Shown here piece by piece: positions 51,488-59,903 of a DNA stretch of 64,000 nucleotides; positions within the stretch are counted from its first letter, which is position 1; each line of letters begins with the position of its first letter. The position numbers were made by a program, and so were the translations under genes. Where the stretch lies: positions 1 through 64,000 of the forward strand of contig JAEYMI010000054.1 of NCBI GenBank assembly GCA_023461275.1, written 5' to 3'. The DNA comes from Actinomycetes bacterium. GTDB taxonomy: Bacteria; Actinomycetota; Actinomycetes; Mycobacteriales; Mycobacteriaceae. Under the pieces are notes generated by a model. That model saw only the letters and a list, made by a program, of their open reading frames with translations. It did no database searches and was not told the DNA's origin.

Positions 51488-52575
51488 TGTCCGGCAACCT
51501 CTCTGATTGCGTTCGGGTAGACGGCGTCGGTGTACACCTGCGGCGCATTGACCGCGTCGATCTCACCTTGTTCTTTGAGGAAGCTCGCGGTGTCGAACAG
51601 TGATCGGGCCAGACCGCCGCCGAACCACCGCGGTTGCGCCTGGTCTTTGGCGGTCAGGTAGATGTACCCCTTGAGCTGGGTGCGCACCTGATCGGGCGAG
51701 ACACCGAGCTGACCGGAGATCCGCGCCACGGCCTCCTCGGGATTGTTCTTGATGAGTTCCACCGCCCAGTTCTGGGCGAGGGTCCACATCCGCATCGCGG
51801 CAGGATTCTGCTGCACGAATGCTGTTCGCGCTCCCTCGAGATCGAAAGTGGGACTTCCGGTGTCGGCGGTGTCGGCGGCGGTCATGATGATGTGTCCGTC
51901 GCGGGTCAGTTCCGACAGGGTCGGCTCCCAGATCCAGGCCGCATCGATCTGCTGCCCCTGCCACGCGCCCATGATGGCGCTGGGCTCGAGGTTGATCACG
52001 GTGACATCGCCGGTGATGCCCGCCTTGGTCAGCGCCGCCATCAGGCTCAGGTGCGAGGTGGAACCGAATGGGACACCGATCTTCTTGCCGCGCAACTGAT
52101 CAATGGACTTCACCGCCGGGTCACGGACCACCAGCGACTCCGCGCCGCCGATGACGTCCTGAATCCAGACCACCGAGACGGGCAGGTTCAGTGGTGCCGA
52201 TACCGATTTCGCGGCCGGTGCCGAACCGAACAGGCCGAGGTCGAGTGAGTTGGAGCCGAACGCGCGAACCACGTCGGCACCGGAGGAGAACTGCGTCCAG
52301 GCGATCTGCGCCTTGGGCATGCACTTGCCGAGCACGTCGGCGTCCTTGACGATGAGGTCCCCGTTGGGGATCTGCTGATAGCCGATCCGGATCGGCCCGG
52401 TGATCGAGGCATCCGGGGCGACCGGACATTCCACCGCGGTGATCAGCGATCTGCTCTGTTCGCCGCGGCCGGACTTCACGATGCAACCCGACGCCGAGAT
52501 CGCGACGACCGCCGAGATGGCCATGACGACTGCCGCGCGAACGAGCGTGCGTGGTCGATTCTTGTTGTGGGTCAT
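51484..52575 (-). CDS. tauA: Taurine-binding lipoprotein
   Basis: A 363-aa substrate-binding lipoprotein (lipobox SASGC, Cys near 31). It aligns well by eye with E. coli TauA over the mature protein: FSSGADVVRAF, GSAPAAKSVS, ESLVVRDP, GKKIGVPFGSTSHLSLMAAL, INLEPSAIMGAWQ, IDAAWIWEPTLSELTRDG and FDTASFLKEQGEI. This supports taurine or a close alkanesulfonate as ligand. GGAAGGGAAAAGC precedes the ATG at 52575; it overlaps both tauC and tauB. Confidence 0.88.
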   Translation of the reverse strand: MTHNKNRPRTLVRAAVVMAISAVVAISASGCIVKSGRGEQSRSLITAVECPVAPDASITGPIRIGYQQIPNGDLIVKDADVLGKCMPKAQIAWTQFSSGADVVRAFGSNSLDLGLFGSAPAAKSVSAPLNLPVSVVWIQDVIGGAESLVVRDPAVKSIDQLRGKKIGVPFGSTSHLSLMAALTKAGITGDVTVINLEPSAIMGAWQGQQIDAAWIWEPTLSELTRDGHIIMTAADTADTGSPTFDLEGARTAFVQQNPAAMRMWTLAQNWAVELIKNNPEEAVARISGQLGVSPDQVRTQLKGYIYLTAKDQAQPRWFGGGLARSLFDTASFLKEQGEIDAVNAPQVYTDAVYPNAIREVAGQ

Positions 52576-53447
52576 GCTTTTCCCTTCCAGGGTGCCAGCC
52601 ACAACCCGAGCCACTTGAGGGCGGAGTCGAGCACCAGAGCGGTGATACCGATGACGATGATGCAGGCGATCACCAGCGGTGTGCGCAGTTGGGTTCCGGC
52701 GACGTAGGCCAGGCCGCCGATACCGGGAATACCGTTATTGAGTTCGGCGGCAACAACAGTCGTCCACGCGAACCCGACGGCGAGCCGGATGCCGCTGATG
52801 ATGTCGGGGGCGGTGGCCGGCAGGATCACCCGGCTCACGACCTGCATCCGCGACGCTCCCAGGCTGCGGGCGGCGTTGAGATAGTCGGTCTTGACGCCGA
52901 GGATGCCGGTCATCGTCGCCACCGTGATCGCCGGGAATGCGGCGAGAAACAGCAGCCAGATCTTGGAGGTGTCACCGATGCCGAACCACACGATCAGCAG
53001 GCTGAAGTAGCCCAACGGTGGAAGTGCCCGAAGGAAATTCAGGTACGGGTCGACCGCGGTGGCGATCGCCTTGGACGTCCCCATCGCGATGCCGAGCGCG
53101 ATCCCGGCGACGATGGCCACGGCCACCCCGAGGAAGATCCGCTGCAGACTGGCGATGAGGTGTTCCCACAGGAAGTAGTTCTGCTCGCCGAGCACTTCGC
53201 GCGGCACCCCGGGCGCCACCTGATGCCAGGTGTTGGCCCGTACGAAGGCATCCCAGACCTCCCCGGGACCGGGAAGGTAGAGCGGTTTGACCAGCCCCGC
53301 CTTGGTGATACCTCACCACAACAGCAGGAACACCAGCAGCGCCGTGATCCGAATCCCCCAGTGCCGCGCCGCTTTCGACGTCATCAGTTGTGGCCGGGCC
53401 GCTTTCGCCGGCACCAGTTGCGGCTGTGCGGCATCCGACGCCGTCAT
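52572..53447 (-). pseudogene. tauC: Taurine ABC transporter permease with in-frame TGA
   Basis: A full-length frame of 292 codons from the ATG at 53447 (overlapping the SDR stop) to the TGA at 52574, interrupted by TGA at 53315-53313 (codon 45). The reading frame is otherwise intact and TauC-like: LVKPLYLPGPGEVW, a permease core, RSLGASRMQVVSRVILP (EAA loop), and WFGIGDTSK. The stop falls where TauC proteins have the second W of a WW pair, so TGG to TGA is the minimal change. Reinitiation at the GTG/ATG near 53219 would lack the first helix. Either a true nonsense mutation or a base error is possible. Confidence 0.85.
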
Positions 53448-54220
53448 GCGCTCGCCCGATGGACGCGTTGTGCGCTGGTCTGCGCGGTGGCCAGCATCAG
53501 CATCGAGTCGACGTTCACGTGCGGTGGCCGGGTGGCGACCCAGCAGACCGCGTCGGCGACGTCGTCGGCCGACAGTGGTGTCAATCCTTCGTACACCGCG
53601 GCGGCCTTGGCGGTGTCGCCGCCGAATCGGTTGATCGAGAACTCCGTCTCCACCATGCCCGGATCGATCTCACACACCCGGACGGGCTCGCCGAGCAGTT
53701 CGAGGCGCAGCACCCGGGTCAGCGCTCGCACAGCATGTTTGGCCGCGTTGTAGCCGCCGCCACCGAGGTAGGGCTCCACGGCGGCGATCGAACCGATGGT
53801 GACCACTGTCGCGCACGACGACGACCGCAGCAGTGGGAGCAGCGCCCTGGTCACCCGCAGCACGCCGAGCACGTTCATGTCGAACATCGCCTGCCAATCG
53901 GCGTCGTTGGACCCGGCGATCGAGTCGGTGCCGATCGCGCCACCGGCGTTGTTCACCAGCACGTCGGCCGACGAGATCTCGGCGACGAAGTCGGTGACCG
54001 AATCAGATTGCGTCACATCGAGATAGCCGACGGACACCACACACTCGGGATGCGCGGTGCGGATCTGGTCGGCGAGATCCTTGAGACGATCGACCCGCCT
54101 GGCCCCGAGGTGAAGATCGTGGCCCGCGGCGGCCAGCTTGTACGCGGTGGCGGCGCCGATGCCGCTGCTGGCACCGGTCACCACCGCGGTCGGCCGGCGG
54201 GTATCGGACTGGTGTGCCAT
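53444..54220 (-). CDS. Short-chain dehydrogenase/reductase, candidate sulfoacetaldehyde reductase
   Basis: A 258-aa SDR. The cofactor motif is TGASSGIGAAT (about 15-25), followed by NNAGG, a catalytic Ser in IGSIAAVEP and YNAAK. The ARRVDRL after strand 2 suggests NADP(H). It is co-translated with tauC (ATGA) and divergent from the aminotransferase, matching isfD of Klebsiella-type taurine-nitrogen loci, where sulfoacetaldehyde is reduced to isethionate. The specific reaction is inferred from context. The ATG at 54220 has GGAG upstream. Confidence 0.8.
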   Translation of the reverse strand: MAHQSDTRRPTAVVTGASSGIGAATAYKLAAAGHDLHLGARRVDRLKDLADQIRTAHPECVVSVGYLDVTQSDSVTDFVAEISSADVLVNNAGGAIGTDSIAGSNDADWQAMFDMNVLGVLRVTRALLPLLRSSSCATVVTIGSIAAVEPYLGGGGYNAAKHAVRALTRVLRLELLGEPVRVCEIDPGMVETEFSINRFGGDTAKAAAVYEGLTPLSADDVADAVCWVATRPPHVNVDSMLMLATAQTSAQRVHRASA

Positions 54221-54476
54221 CTGTGTTCTCCTTCTCGACGGAACTGATGCACCCAGCCTGACGAGCAACTGGCGCAGCGAGAAGTGCCACCACACACTCT
54301 TTCGTGAGGTCCAGATGTAACCGGAACGCAGTGAATGTGATGGCGATCTCGAGAACACGTGAACTGGCACCATCATTGCGGCACACTCTGGCCCTTTTGC
54401 CTGAGCCACCTCTGATGCGACGGTGGAACCTGACACCGCGAAACCCCGCGAGCAGCAATCAGCAAGGAGACCCATC

Positions 54477-55805
54477 GTGCCCGCACCCCAGGACCCGCAC
54501 GCCGCCGACATCTACGCCTCGGATCGAGCTCATGTCTTTCATTCGTGGTCGGCGCAGGCCAACCTCGATCCGCTGGTAATCACCGGCGCCGAGGGCTGCC
54601 ATGTGATCGATGGCGACGGAAACCGGTTGCTGGACTTCTCTTCCCAACTGGTCTTCACCAATATCGGCCACCAGCATCCCAAGGTGATCGCCGCGATCGC
54701 CGAGCAGGCCGCGTCGCTGTGCACGATCGCCCCCGCGCACGCCAACGCCGCCCGGGCGCGGGCCGCCGAGCTCATCGTCGACGTTGCGCCCGAAGGCTTT
54801 ACGAAGGTCTTCTTCACCAATGGTGGTGCCGACGCGGTGGAACACGCCATCCGGATGGCGCGCCTGGCCACCGGCCGCTACAAGACACTGTCTGCTTTCC
54901 GCGGCTACCACGGTGCCACCCAGCAGGCGATCAACCTGACCGGCGATCCCCGACGCTGGCCCAACGACTACGGCTCGTCGGGATCGGTGCACTTCTTCGC
55001 GCCGTTCCTGTACCGCAGCCAGTTTCACGCGACGACTGAAGAGCAGGAGTGCGAACGGGCACTCGAGCACCTCACCACGCTGATCGAGTTCGAGGGCCCG
55101 GAGGCGTTCGCCGCGCTCATCCTGGAATCGGTGCCCGGCACCGCTGGCATCATGCCGCCGCCCCCGGGCTACCTCGCCGGCGTTCGCGACATCTGCGATC
55201 GCTTCGGCATCGTGATGATCCTCGACGAGGTGATGGCGGGATTCGGCCGAACCGGAAAGTGGTTGGCACTGGACCACTTCGACGTCACCCCGGACCTGAT
55301 CACCTTCGCCAAGGGAGTCAACTCCGGGTACGTCCCGATGGGCGGGGTCATCATGACCGAGCGGATCGCCGACGAATTCGCCACCCGCCCATACCCCGGC
55401 GGACTCACCTACTCGGGTCATCCGCTGGCAGCGGCGGCGGCCGTGGCCACCATCGAGACGATGCATGAGGAGGAGATCGTCGAGAACGCGGCAACGATCG
55501 GCACCGACGTCCTCGGGCCCGGCCTGCGCGAACTCGCCGAACGCCACCCCATCATCGGCGACGTCCGCGGCCTCGGCGTCTTCTGGGCCATCGAACTCGT
55601 TTCTGATCGCGACACCAAGGAACCACTCGCCCCTTACGGTGGCAGTTCCCCCGAGATGAAGGCCATCGCCGATCGCGCACAACGTAACGGGCTCTTGATG
55701 TTCCAGAACATGAACCGATTCCACCTCACCCCGCCGTGCATCGTCACCGCCGAGGAGACCAAGCAAGCTCTCGCGGTGCTCGACGACGCACTGTGCGCGG
55801 TCTGA
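54477..55805 (+). CDS. Class III aminotransferase, candidate taurine aminotransferase
   Basis: A 442-aa PLP enzyme. Hallmarks are FTNGGADAVEHAIRMAR (cofactor phosphate site), AFRGYHGATQQ, MILDEVMAGFGRTGKW and the Schiff-base Lys in ITFAKGVNSGY. The overall pattern fits taurine:pyruvate or taurine:2-oxoglutarate aminotransferase and related omega-transaminases. In context it would deaminate imported taurine to sulfoacetaldehyde. The start is a GTG at 54477 with AAGGAGA six bases upstream. It is convergent with the MocR gene, 6 bp away. Confidence 0.85.
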   Translation: MPAPQDPHAADIYASDRAHVFHSWSAQANLDPLVITGAEGCHVIDGDGNRLLDFSSQLVFTNIGHQHPKVIAAIAEQAASLCTIAPAHANAARARAAELIVDVAPEGFTKVFFTNGGADAVEHAIRMARLATGRYKTLSAFRGYHGATQQAINLTGDPRRWPNDYGSSGSVHFFAPFLYRSQFHATTEEQECERALEHLTTLIEFEGPEAFAALILESVPGTAGIMPPPPGYLAGVRDICDRFGIVMILDEVMAGFGRTGKWLALDHFDVTPDLITFAKGVNSGYVPMGGVIMTERIADEFATRPYPGGLTYSGHPLAAAAAVATIETMHEEEIVENAATIGTDVLGPGLRELAERHPIIGDVRGLGVFWAIELVSDRDTKEPLAPYGGSSPEMKAIADRAQRNGLLMFQNMNRFHLTPPCIVTAEETKQALAVLDDALCAV

Positions 55806-55811
55806 GCACCT

Positions 55812-57314
55812 TCACGGCAGGGCGGCGGCGAGTTCGCGCACCCCGGGCTCGATCTGCTCGGTCCGCAACGAGCTGTATCCGAGGCGCAGGTTGCTGTTGC
55901 GCCAGGTGCCCGGAAAGTAGTAGCGCGAACCGTCGGCGACCAGTACGCCGCGCTCGCGAGCTCGTAAAGCCCAACGCTTGCAGTCGATCTCGTCCGGCGC
56001 GGTGTACCACAGACTCACCCCGCCGGGCGGGTGGGCTGCCGCGTCGGGTGGTTGTGGCAGGTAACGCGACACCGCCGCGGTGAGGGTCTCCCAGTTGGTG
56101 CGCAGGCGGCGGCGCTGACCGCGCAGCACCTTGTGGTAGTCGCCGGAGGTGATGAAGATGCCCAGCGCGCGCTGCAGGTGCCCGGCCAGATGCTTGGACC
56201 GATGATGACGCTCGATTCGCAACTGCGCGATCACATCCGGATGTCCGACCACGAATCCCAATCGCAGTCCGGCGGCGAGGAACTTGGAGAACGAGCCGAT
56301 GTAGAGGACACGACCGGCGGTGTCGATGGCCTTGAGCGCCGGCGTCGGCTGTCCGCGGAACCGGAACTCACTGTCGTAATCATCCTCCACCACAAAGGAA
56401 TCGTTGTCCGCCAGCATCTCCATCAGCAGTCGGCGTCTGGGCATGCTGAGGGTGACGTTGGTCGGATGATGGTGGCTCGGCGTGAGATAGATGGCGTCGA
56501 ATCTCGGGGCGTCTTCGATGACCGCGCCCCACTGGTCGGTGGCCAGCGGCACCACCGATGCGCCGGCCCGCGAGCAGATGTGCCATGCGTCGACGTACCC
56601 CGGATTCTCCACCACCACGCGCGACGTCGGCCCCAGCAACACGTCGGCGATCAGTGAGAGTCCTTGTTGCGCACCGGAGGTGATCAGTACTTCGGCTGGG
56701 GTGGCGGCCACGCCACGCGCCGGCAGGATCTCGTCGCACAGCGCGGCGAGCAGCAGCGGGTCGTCGGCATCACCGGCGTCGCGGACACTGTAGGTCAGGT
56801 GCGGATTATGCAGTGCCGCAACCATCGAACGCTGCCAGGCCCGCACCGGAAAAGACCGCAGTTCTGGCTGCGCGGAGATGAACGGGTACGGATAATCGGT
56901 CCAGTCGGGGTAGGCCGGAGCGCGCGTCACCGGAAGTTGCTGCTGACCCCCACGGTGTCGTTCCAGTCGCGACTGCCAGTCCATGCCTCGACGATCGCGT
57001 CCGCCTGATCGGACGTGTGCCGACCGCGCGGTGGCCGTTCGGCCGGCGATGTCGACCGGATAGAGACCCGACCGCGGCCGACTCTCCACCACGCCCGCAC
57101 CGATCAGTTCCTGGTAGGCCAGCGCGACGGTATTCCGCGAAACACCAAGGGATTGAGCGAGATAGCGCGTCGAAGGCATCGGCCTGGACTGACCGTAGAC
57201 ACCTCTGGCGAGATGATCCTCGAGCAGTGCACGCACCTGACGGTAGAGCGGGACCGACGACTCGGCGTCCAGCGCGAGCGGACTGAAGTCCTCCCCTTCG
57301 GCCGCGTCGTTCAT
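55812..57314 (-). CDS. MocR/GabR-type regulator, TauR-like
   Basis: A 500-aa fusion of an N-terminal GntR winged helix (about 20-85: RPMPSTRYLAQSLGVSRNTV) and a PLP-binding aminotransferase-like domain (about 130-500). The PLP lysine motif is IGSFSKFLAAGLRLGF. Such regulators (GabR, PdxR, TauR) control genes for amine or amino-acid substrates bound to PLP. The neighbouring aminotransferase and TauA-like protein make taurine a likely effector. The start is the ATG at 57314 (MNDAAEGED); upstream frame is not gene-like. It is divergent from the exporter. Confidence 0.88.
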   Translation of the reverse strand: MNDAAEGEDFSPLALDAESSVPLYRQVRALLEDHLARGVYGQSRPMPSTRYLAQSLGVSRNTVALAYQELIGAGVVESRPRSGLYPVDIAGRTATARSAHVRSGGRDRRGMDWQSRLERHRGGQQQLPVTRAPAYPDWTDYPYPFISAQPELRSFPVRAWQRSMVAALHNPHLTYSVRDAGDADDPLLLAALCDEILPARGVAATPAEVLITSGAQQGLSLIADVLLGPTSRVVVENPGYVDAWHICSRAGASVVPLATDQWGAVIEDAPRFDAIYLTPSHHHPTNVTLSMPRRRLLMEMLADNDSFVVEDDYDSEFRFRGQPTPALKAIDTAGRVLYIGSFSKFLAAGLRLGFVVGHPDVIAQLRIERHHRSKHLAGHLQRALGIFITSGDYHKVLRGQRRRLRTNWETLTAAVSRYLPQPPDAAAHPPGGVSLWYTAPDEIDCKRWALRARERGVLVADGSRYYFPGTWRNSNLRLGYSSLRTEQIEPGVRELAAALP

Positions 57315-57331
57315 CTGGCCCCTACATTTCT

Positions 57332-57345
57332 GCTCCAACTGGAGC
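57332..57345. promoter_or_regulatory. Candidate TauR operator
   Basis: GCTCCA-AC-TGGAGC, 6-bp perfect arms, lies 18 bp upstream of the regulator gene in the divergent promoter region. The contained AACTGG also occurs at 54267-54272 and 54362-54367, in the intergenic region between the SDR and aminotransferase genes. The shared hexamer is short, so support is modest. Confidence 0.45.
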
Positions 57346-57419
57346 TTTTCGCATGACAGTGCGCGGGGCCAGTCTAAAGGGGTGCACTTCTGGCCGCCAT
57401 TCGTGACCGCCCCCGGCTC

Positions 57420-58121
57420 ATGATCGTCACCGTGATCGCGATACTCGTCGTCGGCGGATTCGTTCAGGGCAGCACCGGTTCCGGATTCGGTGTCCTCACC
57501 GCGCCGGTCCTGCTGCTCATCGCCCCACATCTGGTGCCGGGTCCGCTGCTCTGGCTCGCCGCCGCCGTCTGCGCAGCAGGTGCGTGGGCCGAACGCGCCC
57601 ACATCGATCGTGGGTTCGTCGGTCGGGCGGTGCTGGCAGCAATACCCGGAAGCGCAGTCGGATTCGTGGCGCTGCGGTTCGTTGATCCGGACGTGCTGAT
57701 GACGGTCATCGCGGTCGTGGTGATGGCGTCGGGGTTTCTCGGGTGTGCCGGCGTCGGCGTCCGGGCCACCGGGCGCACTGCCGTCGCAGCCGGATTCTGT
57801 TCGGGTGCTTTGAATTACGCGGCCGCACTGCCCGGCCCGGCACTGGCGCTGGCATACCGGACGCCCGATGCCGCGCAAATGCGTTCGACGCTGTCGACCG
57901 TGTTCGCGGTGATGTCGGCGGCCACCGCGTGCGCCGTCATCGTGGTGGGCGGCGGGCACGTCGGCGACATCGCAACCGCCGCGGCGCTATCGGTCCCGGT
58001 CGCGCTGGGGGCGATCGCGGCACGCGCCGTCGCCCATCGACTGACGTCGTCGACGGTTGCCCGCGCCGGGATGGTGCTGTCGATCGTGGCGGGCGTCGGG
58101 CTGCTTATGGCCCACGTGTGA
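57420..58121 (+). CDS. TauE/SafE-family membrane exporter
   Basis: A 233-aa protein of the TSUP (TauE/SafE) family with seven to eight membrane helices. The family repeats appear at GGFVQGSTGSGFGVLTAP and GFCSGALNYAAALPGPALALA. Members export sulfite or sulfonates. Beside a TauR-like regulator, and with an SDR and aminotransferase nearby, it is a candidate isethionate (IsfE-like) or sulfite exporter. The ATG is at 57420, 105 bp from the regulator start. Confidence 0.82.
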   Translation: MIVTVIAILVVGGFVQGSTGSGFGVLTAPVLLLIAPHLVPGPLLWLAAAVCAAGAWAERAHIDRGFVGRAVLAAIPGSAVGFVALRFVDPDVLMTVIAVVVMASGFLGCAGVGVRATGRTAVAAGFCSGALNYAAALPGPALALAYRTPDAAQMRSTLSTVFAVMSAATACAVIVVGGGHVGDIATAAALSVPVALGAIAARAVAHRLTSSTVARAGMVLSIVAGVGLLMAHV

Positions 58122-58123
58122 CG

Positions 58124-58825
58124 CTATTGGCCGTCGGATTCGGTATCGGCGCGGGACTCGCTGTAATCCGGGCCGACGAGGTGCGGGTTGGCGTCGAGTC
58201 GGGTGAGGCCGTTCCAGCATAGGTTCACCAGATGCGCGGCCACCACCTCCTTGGCCGGTTCGCGCACGTCGAGCCACCACTGCGCGGTCACCGACACCAT
58301 GCCGACCAGGGCCTGCGCGTAGAGCGGCGCGAGCGCGGGATCGAATCCACGACGTTCGAAGTCACCGGCGAGGATGTGCTCGACCTGACTGATCGCGTCG
58401 TTGAGCAGACTCGAATAGGTATCGGCCTCACTGCCGCCGGTCGCGCTGTCGCCGCGAACCAGGATCCGGAATCCGTCGGTCCGTTCCTCCATGTAGGTCA
58501 GCAAGGCGAGCGCGACCTGCTGGATCCGGTACAGCGACCGGTTCTTGGTGAGCGAGGACGTCACCATTTCCAGCAGCGTCTCCATCTCACGGTCGACGAC
58601 GACTGCGTACAGGCCCTCTTTGCCGCCGAAGTGTTCGTAAACGATGGGTTTGGACACCCCTGCTCGCTGCGCGATCTCTTCGATGGAGGTGCCCTCGAAT
58701 CCGCGTTCGGCGAACAGGCCGCGCGCCACCTCGATGAGCTGGAGCCGACGCTGGGCGCCGGTCATCCGGGCCCGTGGCGCGCGCTTGACCTCCTCGGACC
58801 CGTCTGCGGGCCGACTGACTGCCAT
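58124..58825 (-). CDS. TetR family transcriptional regulator (Rv1019-like)
   Basis: A 233-aa repressor. The HTH is at about 40-80 (TSIEEIAQRAGVSKPIVYEH). The C-terminal ligand domain has an acidic tail. M. tuberculosis has a TetR gene (Rv1019) next to mfd; this may be the same gene, separated here from mfd by the dioxygenase and taurine genes, though that equivalence is from memory of gene order. The ATG is at 58825; it is 9 bp after the kinase-like gene below and may share its transcript. Confidence 0.85.
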   Translation of the reverse strand: MAVSRPADGSEEVKRAPRARMTGAQRRLQLIEVARGLFAERGFEGTSIEEIAQRAGVSKPIVYEHFGGKEGLYAVVVDREMETLLEMVTSSLTKNRSLYRIQQVALALLTYMEERTDGFRILVRGDSATGGSEADTYSSLLNDAISQVEHILAGDFERRGFDPALAPLYAQALVGMVSVTAQWWLDVREPAKEVVAAHLVNLCWNGLTRLDANPHLVGPDYSESRADTESDGQ

Positions 58826-58834
58826 GGATCCACC

Positions 58835-59863
58835 CTACGAGACGAGCCACGCGGTCTCGAATCCGTGGCTTGTCACCTCGCCGGCGTCGGAGACGACAAC
58901 GGTCGCCACCAGGTCACGGCCCGGCGGTTGCACCCGGATCACCACGCTTCCCGACGCCACCGCGTCGAGGCAGGAGGCCAGTTCCTCGTGCAGCCGTGAC
59001 CTGGCCGCCGACGGCACATCGAGCGCGTCAAGCCCCCCGTCGTCGAGCAACGTCACCTCGACGCCGCGCCGCCGCGCCCGCCACGCGGCGGTGCCGATGG
59101 CCGGAACGTCGAGCGCCCGGGCCCGGATACCGTCGCGCAGGTATGCCTCGACGAGTCCGGACCGCTCGATATCGGACGACGCGAGCGGTTGCGCGTCGGC
59201 GATCGCGGTGAGCAGCGGCCGCGCCCACCGGTCCAGGCGCGACTTCTGGGTGGCCTGCTCGATCTGGGTTGCCTCCAGCGCCGCGCTCTCCGCGGCGATA
59301 CGCGTCTGCTCGGCACGCAGGCCGAAGATCGCCTTGCTCGCCGGGCGGATCAGATAGGCGAAGAAGGTGGCCGTCACCAGCACCGCGAGGTTGGATACGA
59401 AGATGCCGACGGTCAGTGACCAGGCAAGGCTGTTGGCCGTGACGACGATGCCGGCGGCGACGAACGCCGTGACCTGCCCGGCCCACGCCGCCACGACACG
59501 GCCACGCACGCAGAGGAAGGCGCAGAGGATCACGCCCCCGCCCAGCGTCACGGTCACCGGGAGTGCGTTGGCGACCCTCGTCGGAAGCGTGGGGTAGATC
59601 AGCGCCACCTGCAGCGCGGGAATCGCGGCGACCGCCGCCGCGGGGACTGTCGGCATCGGATCACCGGCGATCACCAGCAGAGCAGCCGCCCCGAGGGCCA
59701 GCAGCGTCAACGCCCCGAGCACCGGGATCAGGCGCTGGTCGGGACCGGTCGAACCGACCGCCACCACGAAGGCGACCGCGACGAACACTGATGCCACCAC
59801 CGAAGCCCGACGCGACTGCATACCGATCATCGTCGATGCGTCGGGGCTGATCATCGGTGCCAC
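58835..59863 (-). CDS. Kinase-like membrane protein without ATPase motifs
   Basis: A protein of about 342 aa. Five to six membrane helices (about 20-180) are followed by a short coiled coil (RAEQTRIAAESAALEATQIE) and a ~140-residue cytosolic region. That region lacks the H-box and the N and G boxes of histidine kinases, although layout and position resemble the adjacent kinase. It could be a degenerate partner of the two-component pair upstream. The start is uncertain: GTG at 59863, or ATGs 3, 11 and 14 codons later. A tandem duplication lies across the start. Confidence 0.6.
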   Translation of the reverse strand: MAPMISPDASTMIGMQSRRASVVASVFVAVAFVVAVGSTGPDQRLIPVLGALTLLALGAAALLVIAGDPMPTVPAAAVAAIPALQVALIYPTLPTRVANALPVTVTLGGGVILCAFLCVRGRVVAAWAGQVTAFVAAGIVVTANSLAWSLTVGIFVSNLAVLVTATFFAYLIRPASKAIFGLRAEQTRIAAESAALEATQIEQATQKSRLDRWARPLLTAIADAQPLASSDIERSGLVEAYLRDGIRARALDVPAIGTAAWRARRRGVEVTLLDDGGLDALDVPSAARSRLHEELASCLDAVASGSVVIRVQPPGRDLVATVVVSDAGEVTSHGFETAWLVS

Positions 59864-59903
59864 CGGATCATCGCTGCCACCGGATCATCGCTGCCACCGG
59901 ATC
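59859..59903. repeat. 17-bp tandem repeat at the kinase 3' end
   Basis: GCCACCGGATCATCGCT occurs at 59859-59875 and 59876-59892, followed by a partial third copy to 59903. The copies span the stop of the sensor kinase and the start of the next gene, so the kinase ending (IRWQR-stop) is echoed downstream. This is probably a replication-slippage duplication that moved the boundary between the two genes. Confidence 0.85.

Noticed and set aside
57315..57959. Extension of the MocR regulator by 215 codons
   Set aside because: The added sequence covers the divergent promoter and the exporter gene in antisense, and the 500-aa form already has a complete GntR domain.
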